Program-made: the position numbers and the translations under genes | Origin: Artemisia argyi | Taxonomy: Eukaryota; Streptophyta; Magnoliopsida; Asterales; Asteraceae | DNA length: 64,000 bases | Assembly: GCA_030686995.1 (NCBI GenBank) | Contig: CM060691.1 | Location: 86,239,055 to 86,303,054 of the forward strand | Direction: 5' to 3' | Notes under the pieces: model-generated | Databases searched by the model: none | What the model was told of the DNA's origin: nothing | The model's input: only the letters and a program-made list of their open reading frames with translations | In this document: positions 23,338 through 35,800 of the stretch, in pieces | How the letters are laid out: the number at the start of each line of letters is the position of its first letter | Position numbering within the stretch: position 1 is the first letter of the stretch

Positions 23338-23409
23338 ATCTGATTTGTAAAACTTAAAACTGTTTTCAAAACTTAAGAGTGCTCAAGTTTTTAAAATCAA
23401 GATCCCACC

Positions 23410-25123
23410 ATGACTGACATAGATGTTCCCTAACTTGTCGACAAAAAGGGTGGAAGTTATTCAGCAACTGCCCCTCGACTAGAAGTTGGCAAATTTAATA
23501 AGTGGAAAAAGCGAATGCTTTGCTACTTAACTGGGATGGAACCATATTACATTAAGTTGATTAATGATGGTCCATATGTCCCAACAACTGCCCAAGGTTT
23601 AATCAAACCTGAAGCTCAGTGGACCCCAGATGAAAGGAGGGTGGTTAATCAAGACCAACGCCTGAAAAGCTTCATTATATCATGCCTTCCTGATGATATA
23701 ATGGAATCAGTGATCAACTGTCCCACTGCCCAGCAGACATGGACTGACCTGGTTCATAGCTATGAAGGGCCTTCTGATACCAAAGAGAATAGAATCGTGG
23801 ACCTGAAGCTTGAATTCAATACCTTCAGGGCCAAGGATTCTGAAAGTCTCTCTGAGACTTATACTCGGTATAAGACCCTCCTGAATGAGCTGACCAATGA
23901 TGGTGTTATACTGTCAAAACATGAGATCAATGTTGGTTTTCTCAATAGTCTCCCTAAGAAGTGGTTAAACTTCTCTCAGGGATTGAGAAATGCAAACCAC
24001 ATTCAGAACCTTGAGCTCCCTGCCATCTATGGGAAGTTTGTCTATGAAGACAATCTTATCACTAGGAGATACCCTGGTAAAGCTCAGGAGACCAAAAAGA
24101 CCTTGACAATTTTACCCATATCAACTGCTTTCTATTCAAAAGGTGTTGTGCAGGATTTTCAGGATGAATCTGATGATGAGGTTGACCAAAGAACCAGTGA
24201 GGAGTACCTAAATGATCTTCAAATTGAATTTCAAGAAAGGGCACTCCTTGCTAATTCAAAAAGGTTTTTTAAGAAAACAAATTCCCTACAAAAGCAAATG
24301 AAAACACTGAATGTGTTAAATGTGGCAAAATGGGCCATTTTGCTAAAGATTGTTTTTCAAAAACAACCTCAGAACCATCTTTCAAATTTTCAGGAAATAA
24401 CTCTTTTTCAGGCCCCAGCAAATTTCAACCAAAAATGCTTCAGTCCAGTCAAAGATTTGAAAAAGTCCCTCAAATTGACTTTGAAGCCAAGTATAGAAAG
24501 GCAAAAGCTAAAATTGCCCTTCTTGAATCATCCTCAATAGTCTCTCAGCCTCCTCAGGCTCCAAAGCCTTCTCAAGCCAAGAACAAAGGGCTTGTTGCTG
24601 AAACATATGACTGGGATGAGGTTGAAGTGTCCTCTGATGATGATGAAGTTCACATCAGTGCCCTGATGGCTCTATCAGATGACAACAAGCTTGCTGTGGG
24701 GAAGAGTCATGCAAGAAATGGTGAATGGGTTAACATCACTATGAGGAAGGTAAACCTTTTGCTTTCTATGGATGATAATGATGAATGGAAATCCTACTTA
24801 TATTATATTAATGTTGATCTTAAGTATGTTGAAGAGCAAAAATTTGTTTTCAAAATTTAACAAACTGAGTTTTGAATTAAATCATAGTAGAGATGAACTA
24901 CTTGATTTAAAACAAGCCAAGCTTGAAAGTGTTACACTTCAAATTCAAAACTCTGAACTAGTAAAACAAAATCAAGCTCTTCAGGAAGAACTTAAGAAAG
25001 AAAAGGAAATTATTTGGAAATGGACTCAGAAAAACCCTAAACTTTATGAAACACTGAGCCTCACACCCAGCTTCAAAAAGGCTGGTTTGGGTGATGATCA
25101 ACTCACTGAAGTTTCTGGGGAGA
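23410..25123 (+). pseudogene. Ty1/copia gag of A, first part (split by element B)
   Basis: Start ATG at 23410 in a good context (ccATGACT). Residues 8 onward read VDKKGGSYSATAPRLEVGKF, then a UBN2-type gag core (QWTPDERRVVNQDQRLKSF, SCLPDDIMESV, LVHSYEGPSDTKENR, LPKKWLNFSQGLR). A CCHC knuckle CVKCGKMGHFAKDC lies at about 24312-24353, then acidic and coiled-coil sequence. Defects: an in-frame TAA at 23431-23433 (the matching codon in A' is CAA), a frame change near 24275-24290 and another at the A run 24838-24842. The reading continues beyond element B at 62959. The knuckle-rich layout suggests the SIRE/Maximus side of copia. Confidence 0.8.
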
Positions 25124-26834
25124 TGATAACACTCAAAATTAACATATTTTTAGTCGCGTTATTGTTTGATTTATGAGTGTAAATTGGTCATATTTGTATA
25201 CATTTGTTACTTAATCATGAAAAAGTGTTTATACATGCAAATATAGCCAAAAACAGGGAAAAGTGAACAAAAGATGAAGAATTGAAGTGAACATGCATTT
25301 TTGGAGAGTTTCGAGAAGATCAAAGAAGAGAGAAATGTTGCATGAACAAAAGGATTTGATAAAGATGAGTTTGCTATACGAAATTATCAAGGAAATATCA
25401 AGTTCTAATGGACAAAGTCATGCCACGAAGAAAAATATTACATGCAACGTAAAACTACGAAGAAAAGACAAGAAATCATGTTCAGACGAGAACCAACCGA
25501 TCGGTTGCAACCCGCAACCGGATCGGCTGGATATGTGCTAGAATGACCAACCAATCGGATGGCGAGAAACCGATCGGTTGGTGGTGACTGAAGTTACAAG
25601 TTTTGCATTAATTGGCGAATTTACTCCCCATAATCATTTGTGGCTAATCAATGTTGCTTATTTACTGTGGAGGGACGTTTTTACTTGAAGCATAGGTGTC
25701 ATTAAGCTATATAATGAGCACTTAGGACTTAAAGATACTTATACCACCATTATCTAACTTAGTATTACACCAAATCTTGTTAGCTTATCTTATATTGCCT
25801 GAAAGTTTACTAAGTGTTGTAAAAATGTCCGGAACGTGTTGAGTTAAAGTCTCAAGCATTGGTTCGAGTGTGGAGTTGTTTACTTACTTTGGTGAGCAAT
25901 TGAAGGGGTGTGGTTGCTATAGTTCCACAAAGTTTTCTCATTGTAATTTCAAGACTAGGTACACCTTGATACTTATAATGAACAATTGTTACTTTAAGTT
26001 TTATGAAAGTTTTCTTATTTACTTGTGTTTTATTATGATTGCTATGGAGTAATTTGTGATATACTTGTGTATATGATGTGATTGGTAAATGGAGTATTAT
26101 CTTATGAAAAAGGTGATGCATGAAAACATATCTATTTTTATGAGTTTGTTGATTTAACATCTTTTCTTGCTTAATTTGTTGGTAAAAACAATTTCTTGAA
26201 AAATAGGTCCGAAAGGATTTTCAACTTGTTTTTATTCCAAAATATTAATACACCAAATTAGTATGGAATAGGATGCTTGACAACCATCTTATTTACTTGT
26301 TAAAATAGATTTGAAACGATTTCATCACGAAAAAAGGACCGAAAAGATTCGTAGGAATTCATAAGAAAATAATTGATTTTCTAAACAACCATGTATTTAT
26401 AGGATTGTCATACTAATTTGATATGTCCGAAAGGAGTCATTTAGGTGATAGAATTCTTAGTAGTAGTGAAAACATGACATACATCATGAATTGTATAACT
26501 ACTCATTTTTAGTTGCGCATCATAACAAGTTTTACACCAAACTTCGTACTCAAATTGTTACAATACTCCTATTTACCAATCAAGGAATTATACATGAGTA
26601 TATGTTTAGTTTATATTGAGTTTCTTTTACATTAAGATTTTACATAAATTTGGATTGACAACCCTTATTTATCAAACGTTTTTCTAATTACTAAAACTAC
26701 CAAATCCCTTGGGAGGATCTCGGCTTACCCACCTTTATTACACCGGACGAGTATACTTACTCGTATGTGCTAGATAATAATCGGATAATTCGTGTTTACA
26801 AATTTTAAAACTTGTACTAACAAAACGCACATCA
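25124..26834 (+). repeat. 5' LTR of B
   Basis: Ends one base before AGTTTTTGGCGCC. Contains four words built on ACCGATCGGT between about 25491 and 25580, two of them perfect at the core. Confidence 0.93.
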
Positions 26835-26840
26835 AGTTTT

Positions 26841-26858
26841 TGGCGCCGTTGCCGGGGA
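26841..26858 (+). other. Primer binding site of B (tRNA-Asp)
   Basis: TGGCGCCGTTGCCGGGGA, exact Athila/Tat consensus, six bases after the LTR. Confidence 0.93.
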
Positions 26859-27506
26859 TTTGATTAATTTTCTTAGTTTTTTTTAGTAATTAATTTGTTT
26901 GAAATTAGTTTTTAAAGTAAAAAAAAATGGTTTTTTGACCAACCGAATCGGCTGGGTAGCCAACCGATCGGTTGGTGGTCACGGTAAAATTTATTGGATT
27001 CTTTTTTTAGTAATTAATTCTTACTTTTCTGTTTTTAGTTAATTAGTTTTAATAAGTATATAGTTAATGTTAGTTTTTAATAGTTTTAAGTTGCAATTAT
27101 TAGTCATTTTAATGTTTTATAAGTTTTAATTTCAATTAATGATTTAGTAAATCTTAAAGACATCTTAATTAAATGCTTTTATTGTTTTTAATATTATAAT
27201 TAAAAGTTTTATTAGTTTTATAAAAAATAAAAATAATTTTTTTTTGTAGTGTAAAAACTCTAACCGATTCGGTTGCGGGTTCCAACCGATTCGGTTGGGT
27301 TAGAAACCGATCGGTTGGGCACCTCGGTAAAATTTTTGACATTTTTAATTTTTAGTTTATTTTCTATTCTTAGTGTTTTATTTAGTTAATTTACTTGTTC
27401 TTACTTCATATTAAGAGTTTATTTGATTATAACTAACCCTCATGCTAATGATTTGGATTTTTTTTTTTTTTTATGGTTATGTTATAGTTCGTAAGTGCTT
27501 AAGTTA
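26859..27506 (+). other. B leader with palindrome words
   Basis: Non-coding and T-rich. It holds a perfect 16-bp palindrome CCAACCGATCGGTTGG (26960-26975) and related words near 26938, 27262, 27282 and 27305, two of them followed by a (c)tcggtaaaattt block. A T run of about 16 lies near 27459. The start of gag would lie beyond the CACTA insertion. Confidence 0.75.
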
Positions 27507-30500
27507 CACTACAAGAAAAGGGGGCTCTTAGGACCTTTTTCTGCGACACTTTTTTAAGCGGTGTCCTAAAAACACATCTAATATGACGTGCTAGTTTAGG
27601 AGTCCTATTATCATGGTACCTAATACGACATTTCATGTATTGGTCTTATTAGATGATTTTTATAGGACACTTACTCATTAGAGTCTCGTTATGATATAAC
27701 ATTATACGACACTCGTTGTTTAGGTTCTATTATCTAAAGTTTTATAGGACTCTAAGACGTAAATGTCATATTATATATAATCTAATATGACACAAGTATA
27801 TGTGTCCTATTAGATTCGATTTATAGGACACTTACATGGTTTGGTCATATAATGTTGAATTTTAATAGGACACTTAGTATACAGGTCGTATTAAATAAGT
27901 TTTATGGGACACTTATTTGCTTAGGTCTTATTATGAAAGAAACTTGATATGACACTTGATATTTAGTTTTATTATCACAAGTTTTATCGAATACTAGTTT
28001 GTTGATGTCTTATTGTATTTGACCTATTGAACACCTAATGCATACGAGTTCTAACACATTTGGTATATGTTATTGTCATATTTTACAAAACTCAAAAGTA
28101 TTATACGTAGATTTATACTAACGTTGAGTTACTAGTTTTTTTACATTATGCTAAAACCTACACCAGTACTCTTTGAACCAATTAGGTTGAAAGTGTCATT
28201 TGACTCATTGAACTCAACTTCCCGCATGAAAGTGAATGCTCGGTTGAACTCAGGTGAAGTTTTGATAATTGAGTTTCATAGTCAACTGAAGTTTTGATAT
28301 ACCAATTCTATAGTCAAGTCAAGCTTGGCAACTTCGTACTACGTTTGGGGAATACAAACATATAGCGGCTACACAAACTCTTCCAAATGAAATAAGGTTT
28401 CTCAGCACTATTCTGCTCCACCGATGCCCTTTCGTACTTGCTCGTACATCTATCATCATCATCTTCGAACTCTACCATCTTTAAGGAAGTGTGGTGGATG
28501 TGGGTGCTACAAATAAGCTCCGCACCTATAAATGTACATATTTCTTAGATTTCTCCATATTTAAAAGTGTGATTTTTTTAACACAACTATAAGCATGAAA
28601 AATCCAGTGTTTTGAAACCCGGGTCGACCCGGCCTGATTAACCGGTTTGACCAGTTCCGGCCAAAAAACCGGTTATACCCGCCGGGTTTTGGAGTGACCC
28701 GGGTTAACCCGGTTCTCGAAACCCGGTTGGGATTCGTTTTTTCAAAAATTTTTAATAAAAACCTGGGTCGACCCGGTGGTGGAACCTGTTAACCCGGCAG
28801 TCGAACCGGTCAAAAAAAATAAAAATAAAATAATTAATTAAAAACCAGGTTGATCAGGCGGTCGTACCGGTCGAACCGGTGTCCGGTGGCTCGACCAGGT
28901 CGATTTCGAACCCGGTTTTCAAAACATTGGAAAAATCTAATTTTTATATATTTTTTTCACACTTATTAATGTAACAAATTTTTACATATTATTAATGTTA
29001 ATAAATTAATTAAATTTTACACGCTTTTTAGAAGTGTGTAAAAAAAGTGTGTAGATTTAAATACTTTTTTTTTGGTCGTGAGAATTGACAATGTCAATTG
29101 TTAAATGTTACACCAAACACTTAACTATAATATTTCAAATATAACTATTTGACGCAATAAAATTTCATCGTTATGGACTGGTGCACGCCCGGACTCTATG
29201 ATTCTTTTATAAAAGTAATTTTGTGACTAAATTACTTAAACACTAAAAAGTCTAAAAGTCTATCCTCCTGCTTAAAATTTTCATAGTCTCCCGCTCATCT
29301 TTTGCCAAAAATCAAAACCCTACACTTCTATATCCTCATTCCCTCTAATTTCCGCCTCCTTTTTCATTGACTCCTCATCATATAATTTTTTTCTTCTTCT
29401 TCATTACTTCTTTCCAAATTCACCTCTAATAAGGTCGATCTATATATTTTGTTATCAATTCGACATCAATTTTGTTATCAATTCCAGTTTCCTATGACTT
29501 ATTGTCTACCTATTATTCGAAAATTGGGTTTGAGTTTTAATCTGCCATCAAAGGTCATATCAAGCTTTGTATTTGTTAACTTTTAGGTGATTTTCGTGTT
29601 ATGATATATCATGCTACTCAATACAACATGCTTTCAAACCCCACAAGTCAATACTTTTGTCGAACCCGAAACTAGGATTGAAACTAGGCCTAGGTGTTGG
29701 TTTTCTTAGATTTAGATATTTATATCTGTTTTGTACTTATTTCATGGTTAACTTTATATATTACTTCTTTAAATTTGTGATTTTGAGCAGATTCGAGTTT
29801 GGAGAAGAAGCTATATGCATTTACATTGTTTACCAAGTCTATTTACATGTGAAAAATACTTATTTATACATGATTGATCTATTTAATTTGTAGGTACATC
29901 GAAAGAGGCTTGGGTTTTTAGTGAGATTTAATTGCTCCACTTACAGGTCACATGACATTGATGAGTAAGCCATTAAAAATCTAATTGATTTGATATTCTA
30001 TTTACAAAATCATGATTAGAGATTAAATAGTTTGGACCTTGAAGTAGCATAATATGTATGTTTGTAATGATTTAAATTTTACTTGTTTGGTTCTTTCGAG
30101 CATGATCTTGTTAAGGGTTCTTGGGCTGTAAATGTGTTACAGTCACCTAAACATGATTTTGAGAATTAAACATATATTTTTATGTAGTAATTATGATACT
30201 AGATTAAGTTCGACAACATATTGATGTTTAACTTGTTCAAAGCAGTTTTCCCCCAATTTTAAGTTTGATAACTCAAACTGTTTTGCGTAAAGCTAACACA
30301 AAAATCTTTGAATATATATTTGTTGTTATTGTTGTTGTGGTGTGTTTGACTGCCCTTTGACTGTGTTGCCAAGACTTTTTTTGTGCATCAACATTCAACA
30401 ACACCATGTGTATTAGTAAATTGATGTTTGTTGCTCTAGCATAATAAATTGATGTTTGCTGCTCTAACATCATGGTGTTTATTTACGCAGTTGTTTGTGT

Positions 30501-31362
30501 GTTATTGTGAAGAAGTAAAGATACCAACCAACGAACATCTGGGAATGACACTTTAGGCGTCCTCAAGATACGTTGTACTAGCATTCCTTGGAAGTGAGCG
30601 AAAGCTTTTGAGCGAGCTAGAGAAATAGTTATGAATATTTTGTTGCAGTTAGTGTAATTTACTATTTGAATAATTTTTTAATATGGGTTTGATTGTATTA
30701 CAATAAAAGTAGCAATATTATGCTATTAGTTTCACAATGGATTCTTTTGTTGCTAAATGAGTTTCTACAAATTCTGCAAATGTATACCGTTGGAATTTGG
30801 ATGCAAATTTATGTTATTGCAAATTCGTCGCAATGTCACAAAGGATTTTCTTCCCTTGCAAATCTGTTACAAAGTTTATTTGGCCATTGATCCATAGCAA
30901 AAAAAAACTCCATGGAGTATTTATGCAACGGTAGAAATCCGTTGTAAATGACCATTTGCAACGGATTTACAACGAATTCTAACCGTCACATTAGCCTTAA
31001 TATGTTGTAGTGAGAGTTAATGTAACACATAATTTCGTCCCAAGAAAACACTTTTTAGGACGCATGAATGCGTCTCAATAAGTGATAGAAGGTTAGCATG
31101 TTTTAGAACACTTTAAAGAGTCTTATTACCTTGTATATTAGGACACAACTGGCGTCGCATAAAACAATTTATAAGACTATTTTTTTTGTTTCATAATATT
31201 GGCACTTATTAGGATGCTTATATGTGTCCTAATAATTTTTACACTTTATACAACGCCTTTATATGTGACACTTATATCATTGGTCCTATTATGCAAAAGG
31301 TCCTATAAAGTAACCTCATAGGACACTATTCGATGTCCTATTAAACCTGATTTCTTGTAGTG
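27507..31362. mobile_element. Non-autonomous CACTA (En/Spm) DNA transposon, 3.86 kb
   Basis: Termini CACTACAAGAAA (27507-27518) and TTTCTTGTAGTG (31351-31362) are a perfect 12-bp inverted repeat, with flanking trinucleotides TTA (left) and TTG (right), a one-mismatch duplication. Both ends are packed with subterminal copies of taggacac/gtgtcctat words (27530-28080 and 31020-31345). No transposase (TNPD/TNPA) is seen; the 78-codon ORF at 29657-29893 has no recognisable domain. An imperfect hairpin with 14-nt arms (AATCCGTTGTAAAT, 13 of 14 paired, 4-nt loop) lies at 30936-30967. A hAT-type MITE is nested at 28605-28929. Confidence 0.88.
28605..28929. mobile_element. hAT-type MITE, 325 bp, inside the CACTA element
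   Basis: Ends CAGTGTTTTGAAA and TTTTCAAAACATTG are inverted (one difference in the first 12), flanked by the exact 8-bp duplication GAAAAATC (28597-28604 and 28930-28937). An 8-bp duplication with CA...TG ends is the hAT hallmark. The interior is GC-rich and dominated by ACCCGGTT and GACCGGTT words in both orientations. No coding. Confidence 0.85.
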
Positions 31363-31367
31363 TTGAA

Positions 31368-32495
31368 ATGGAGAGTTTGAGCCAAATTTCTGCGCATTTG
31401 AAAGATTTGGAAGATATGTTCAAGGATTCCGGTGATTCCTTGGAAAAGTTGGAAAGCTTGTTGGAAAAAGCAAAGTTGGATTTGGAAGGAGAAGAAGTTG
31501 TTTGTGATAATGTTGCTTATTTGCCACATGAAATGTGTTATCCAAAGAAGGAGGAGAGGAAAGTTGTTGTTTTCACTAGAGCACCACCTAAGAAATATGA
31601 TGCTCCACACATGAGGTATTCAACACCTTGTGCGGTGGAAGGAGTTAAAGCATGGGATGCGGAATTGAATATGGAATATGGAGACAATTACATTTCGGAA
31701 GAAATGCTTGACAAACTTGATTTTGTGAGGCTTGATTATGGAAGTTATGGTAAGAAGGAAGTGAAAGGAGTTAGAGTGAATATACATGGTCATATCTTTA
31801 AAGTTGATTTTGTTGTTTTGGAGTACACTAATGAAGATGAACCGGAAGTGATTTTTGGTAGAGATTTCTTAGTGAATACCAAGTGTAGTTTGGATTTTGC
31901 ACTTGGGGAGTTGAAAATTAACATAAGTGATTTGGAAGAAGGGAAGAGTGTGAATGATATGCTTGTTGATGTTTGTGAAGGAATGGAAATATTGAAGGAA
32001 GGAACGGATGAAGTTTGTAAGATGGGTAAAGCTAACTGAAACAAAACACCATTGAACAAATTAACCCAACCCTCCACCCAAAAAGAAAACAAATCATCAT
32101 CATCATCATCATCCAAAACACCACTTAGTTCACCAAAAAGTACCAAACCTTTAACCAAAGAGCAAAAACAAGCCATTTTGGAGAATCTTGAAGCAAAGAT
32201 TAGTGAATTGATGGAGAACAAACCGGTCATTGAAGTGTTGAGGAATTATATGGAGTATAGGAAGAAGCTAGATGGAGTTATGTTGTCAAAGTCTAAGTTG
32301 GAGGATAATAGTTTTGATGAAGTAGAGGAGAGAAGAATAATTTAGAATGGACTCCCAAAGAAAATGAATGACCCCGGAAATTTTGTTTTACCGGTTAAAA
32401 TTAATAGGACAACTCCTTTATATGCATTAGCCGATACGGGTTCTAGTGTGAGTATTATACCTTATCCATTGTATCATAAGTTAGGATTAAGAGAC
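31368..32495 (+). pseudogene. B gag/protease-like region, first part (split by element D)
   Basis: One reading frame runs from ATG 31368 to 32495 with in-frame stops at 32037-32039 (TGA) and 32343-32345 (TAG). The N-terminal 50 residues are coiled-coil-like. A first retropepsin-like unit follows: ISEEMLDKLDFVRLDYG, then FKVDFVVLEY and EVIFGRDFL (about residues 105-170), without a D-T/S-G triad where one is expected. Then comes a lysine/serine linker and a helix. A second unit starts with LPVKINRTTPLYALADTGSS, with DTG at 32433-32441, and is cut 18 residues later by D. The second half continues at 50900. Retropepsins mature Gag-Pol particles. Confidence 0.75.
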
Positions 32496-32849
32496 TGTTA
32501 GGTCACACTTTATGTAAACACAAGTATAAGAATGATAGAAAAGAGATGAGAGGGAGAGATGGTTGATTAAGACAATAAGAGAAATAGAAATGAAAGAGTT
32601 TGCATAGAATTATGAATTAACCAACAAGTTTACAAATGACCTAAGGCTTCTATTTATAGGGAAGGAGCTAGGGCAACACTCCCACTCCTTCCATTCATCT
32701 TAAACGTGGGCTTTGTGGCCCATGGGTTTCATTCCTTAAGCCTAGTAAACTTAATACATTAAGTAAATGATAGTGAATAATAGTTAAGCAACCTAACATT
32801 ATTACAAATGACCGAGACTTGATAAAATGGTAAAACTCAGGTTCCAACA
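32496..32849 (-). repeat. 3' LTR of D (354 bp)
   Basis: On the minus strand it starts TGTTGGAACC at 32849, directly after the tract CCTTAGGGGGAGAT (32850-32863), and ends GTGACCTAACA at 32496. A TATA box CTATAAATAG lies at 32659-32650. The partner LTR at the right end of D is missing. Confidence 0.8.
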
Positions 32850-35800
32850 ATCTCCCCCTAAGGGTCGGTCATCAAGGTTGCTTGACGTCTTTGTTGTAAT
32901 CTTTGACTTTCATAGCTTCAGACGTCTTCAGAAATGATTATAATAATGATGGATATACTTTGCTCTTTGTCTTTGTTCTTTGATGATGTAGTAGTGATTA
33001 TGTTATGAAGTAATCTGCCGTTCGTCACTCCTGCGTCTGTGGTGGTTGTCCGCCATTCCAACATGCTCATACATCTTTTGAATTCTGACTTATACATGCA
33101 CGTAGTCCCTTTCTTTCACTTAAGATCTTTGGTCTTTATACTTTGTAGATTCTTCTTTTTGGCGTAGAATCTTACTTTGAACTTTGTGTTGCTTTTGATC
33201 TTTGAGGGAGCTTTTGATGATAGCAAGATGCATGTATGAGCATGTGGAATCCGTCATCATGGAAGTGAGGTACCTGCGAGTAGACAGTTAGCAATAAATC
33301 ACCGGTACTTACGGATAAGGAATTAGAGCTCATCAACAGCATATTGTGAAGACTCCTTCTAATCCTTATCCAGGCCGTTCCCATATCAGATACTCCCGAA
33401 GGAGCTTACGAGACCTACTAGGTAGCTCAATGACTGGGTGAGTCGCTGGGGATCACTCCACGACTGTAGACCGTAATAGAACCACCGCAAACACTAAGCA
33501 TAACCCTTGTGGGTTTACCGAAGTGACCTGCTGTCAGGGCTGTTAGATGTTGACCCTGGCAGGATTTCCGTTCAATCATTGAGAAATACTTAAGTAATCC
33601 TCTCATAAACGTTCTCGGCAGATTGCTAAGATCTGCGAAGGACTCGATAGTTTACAACTGATGCCCATTGATGTAGAACACCAGTTGTAGAAATACTAAG
33701 TGTTCCTAAGAGATCTTTGATGTATCTCATGGCTCTAGACTCTATAAGTGCACACCTAGGTTTCCTATGCGGAGACTGGGGATGTCCTTCTTCAATATCA
33801 ACCGTCTCTAAGAGATAGGTCGATAGGTTACGCGGGTTCCCCTGTGAGAATGAAACAAGTCCTTTTAAGAGAACTTGAGTGGTTAAGAAGGTTTAGTGCA
33901 TTGCGTCACTGGGTCCATGACGACTTTGTCTTCAATACCGGTGTTGTCTTTTGCAACAACCAGTAGCATACGTATTGAACCCGGTGTCTGCCCTAAGGTT
34001 GAACATATGGAGGGCTATTTCTTTTCACCCTTTACTTTGCTTTTCTTTTTAATTCTTCAACTCCTTCTTTCCCTTTCATTCATTTCTCCTTTTTTCATAT
34101 CATACCTAAGGACTTCTAATTCTAACTATTGGAGATGTCCTTGGGTAGATCCCTCCGGCTCTGGCGGATCATAGGACGGATATTCCTATCTTAATCACCT
34201 TATAACTCCGACAGTAGCCAAGAAACCTTTGATTGAAAATCTCTCAAAGTGTTTGTTATAATCAAATATTTTGGTTAACACTTTGAGAGTTTTGCGTACA
34301 CTTTTGAAGGGCTCCCCCTGCACATGTGCTCATAAGTGTTTAAATAAATTTGCACATGCGGGAGGAGCAAGCACTTTTGAATTGATCCACTTTTCGTGAA
34401 CACGACCGATTCGAGACACGCTTACATCACTAGTTAAACTAGCTTGAAATTATTACCCGGCCTGATCAAGTTCACAGAAAGTTTCTCGAGACGGTACATT
34501 TCTACTCAGACATATCCTTTTCGAGACACGCTTACGTGGTTAGATAAAGAGATACATTGTCAGCTTTTAGGTGACAACTAGCTCTAGTAACTAACTTGAT
34601 GTTATTACCCGTCGAGGATAAGTCCTTTCGATATTATAGACTTTAATTATCTCGTCAATTCCTGGGTAAATCTGAGTCTAGCTCGTACAAGATACAACAT
34701 TCAGCTTAAACTTCATATATTTTAATCACTTTTTCATTTTCTCCCCCTCAAAAATAGCATATAAAATGATGTTTTTGACAAAATTTTAGATTAAAATATG
34801 CCTTTTGAGTCTTACGGGGAGATTCACAAAGAACTTTTGATGTTGAGCAAAGTATTTTGTTTTGACAAGTGCTCCCCCTCAACAAGTGATTAGGTCTTAT
34901 TGAGGTGAAATACTTGTCCTTTTGAGCAGAATTATGAAAAATCATAAATGTTTGATTAATTCTACTCAAAAGTAAGAAGCCTTCGCTCCTTATGTTTAGG
35001 ATTGAGGCACTGAAGCGTACCTCAGGGTCCTTTCTTTACAAGATCGGGTTGTGCACTGTGATGCGTGCACAAGCCATCAAAACATGATTTTGACAAAGCA
35101 TTTTGATTTCGAATACTCCCCCTCAAAACGAGCATGTGTTTTGACATTTTTAAACTTTGTAGCGAATTGGGGAGTAAATGTTTTGAAAAATCTTGAGAAA
35201 AATTTGAAAAGTTTTGAAAAAAACCTTTTGAAAAGATTTGAATGAATTTTGCTCAAGATTAAGAAGCTTTAGATAAACTTTGCGTGAGAACTTGCTTCTT
35301 GTTTTTAGGATAAGTGCACGTTTGGTTTTAAGAAATGGTTTTAGCAAGGCACTTTCCTTTCTTTGAAAACCAAATTGTACACTGAAATGAGTGCACAAGT
35401 CGTTCGTTTCATACAAAATTAGTTTTCTTTAAACAAAATACTCCCCCTCAAATAATGAAGTTTATTCGAGAGATAGTCTTCTTGAGCAGAATATTGAATC
35501 ATATTTAAGAAATACTTTTTGAAAATTCGTGAAATGATTCTGCTCAAGGTTTTAGAAAACATAATCAAGTATAATACAACAAAGAATGCTTGAAATTCAA
35601 AAAACTCTTTTACTGTTGAAAAATTGTTTGAGACCCGAAGTCTCTCTTTTGAGTTTTAAAATCTGAAAAAGATTTCCATCTAAAGTTGAACCTCATGGGT
35701 TCTTTTTGAAGATTTGTTTCTGTGATGAATGGAAAACTTTCGGTATTTGGGATGCCCAAATCAGAGTCATTCTTTTATCGTAGCCAAAGCATTCCAGATT

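Noticed and set aside
29657..29893. 78-codon ORF in the CACTA element as a transposase piece
   Set aside because: Hydrophobic, no similarity to TNPA/TNPD motifs; probably chance.
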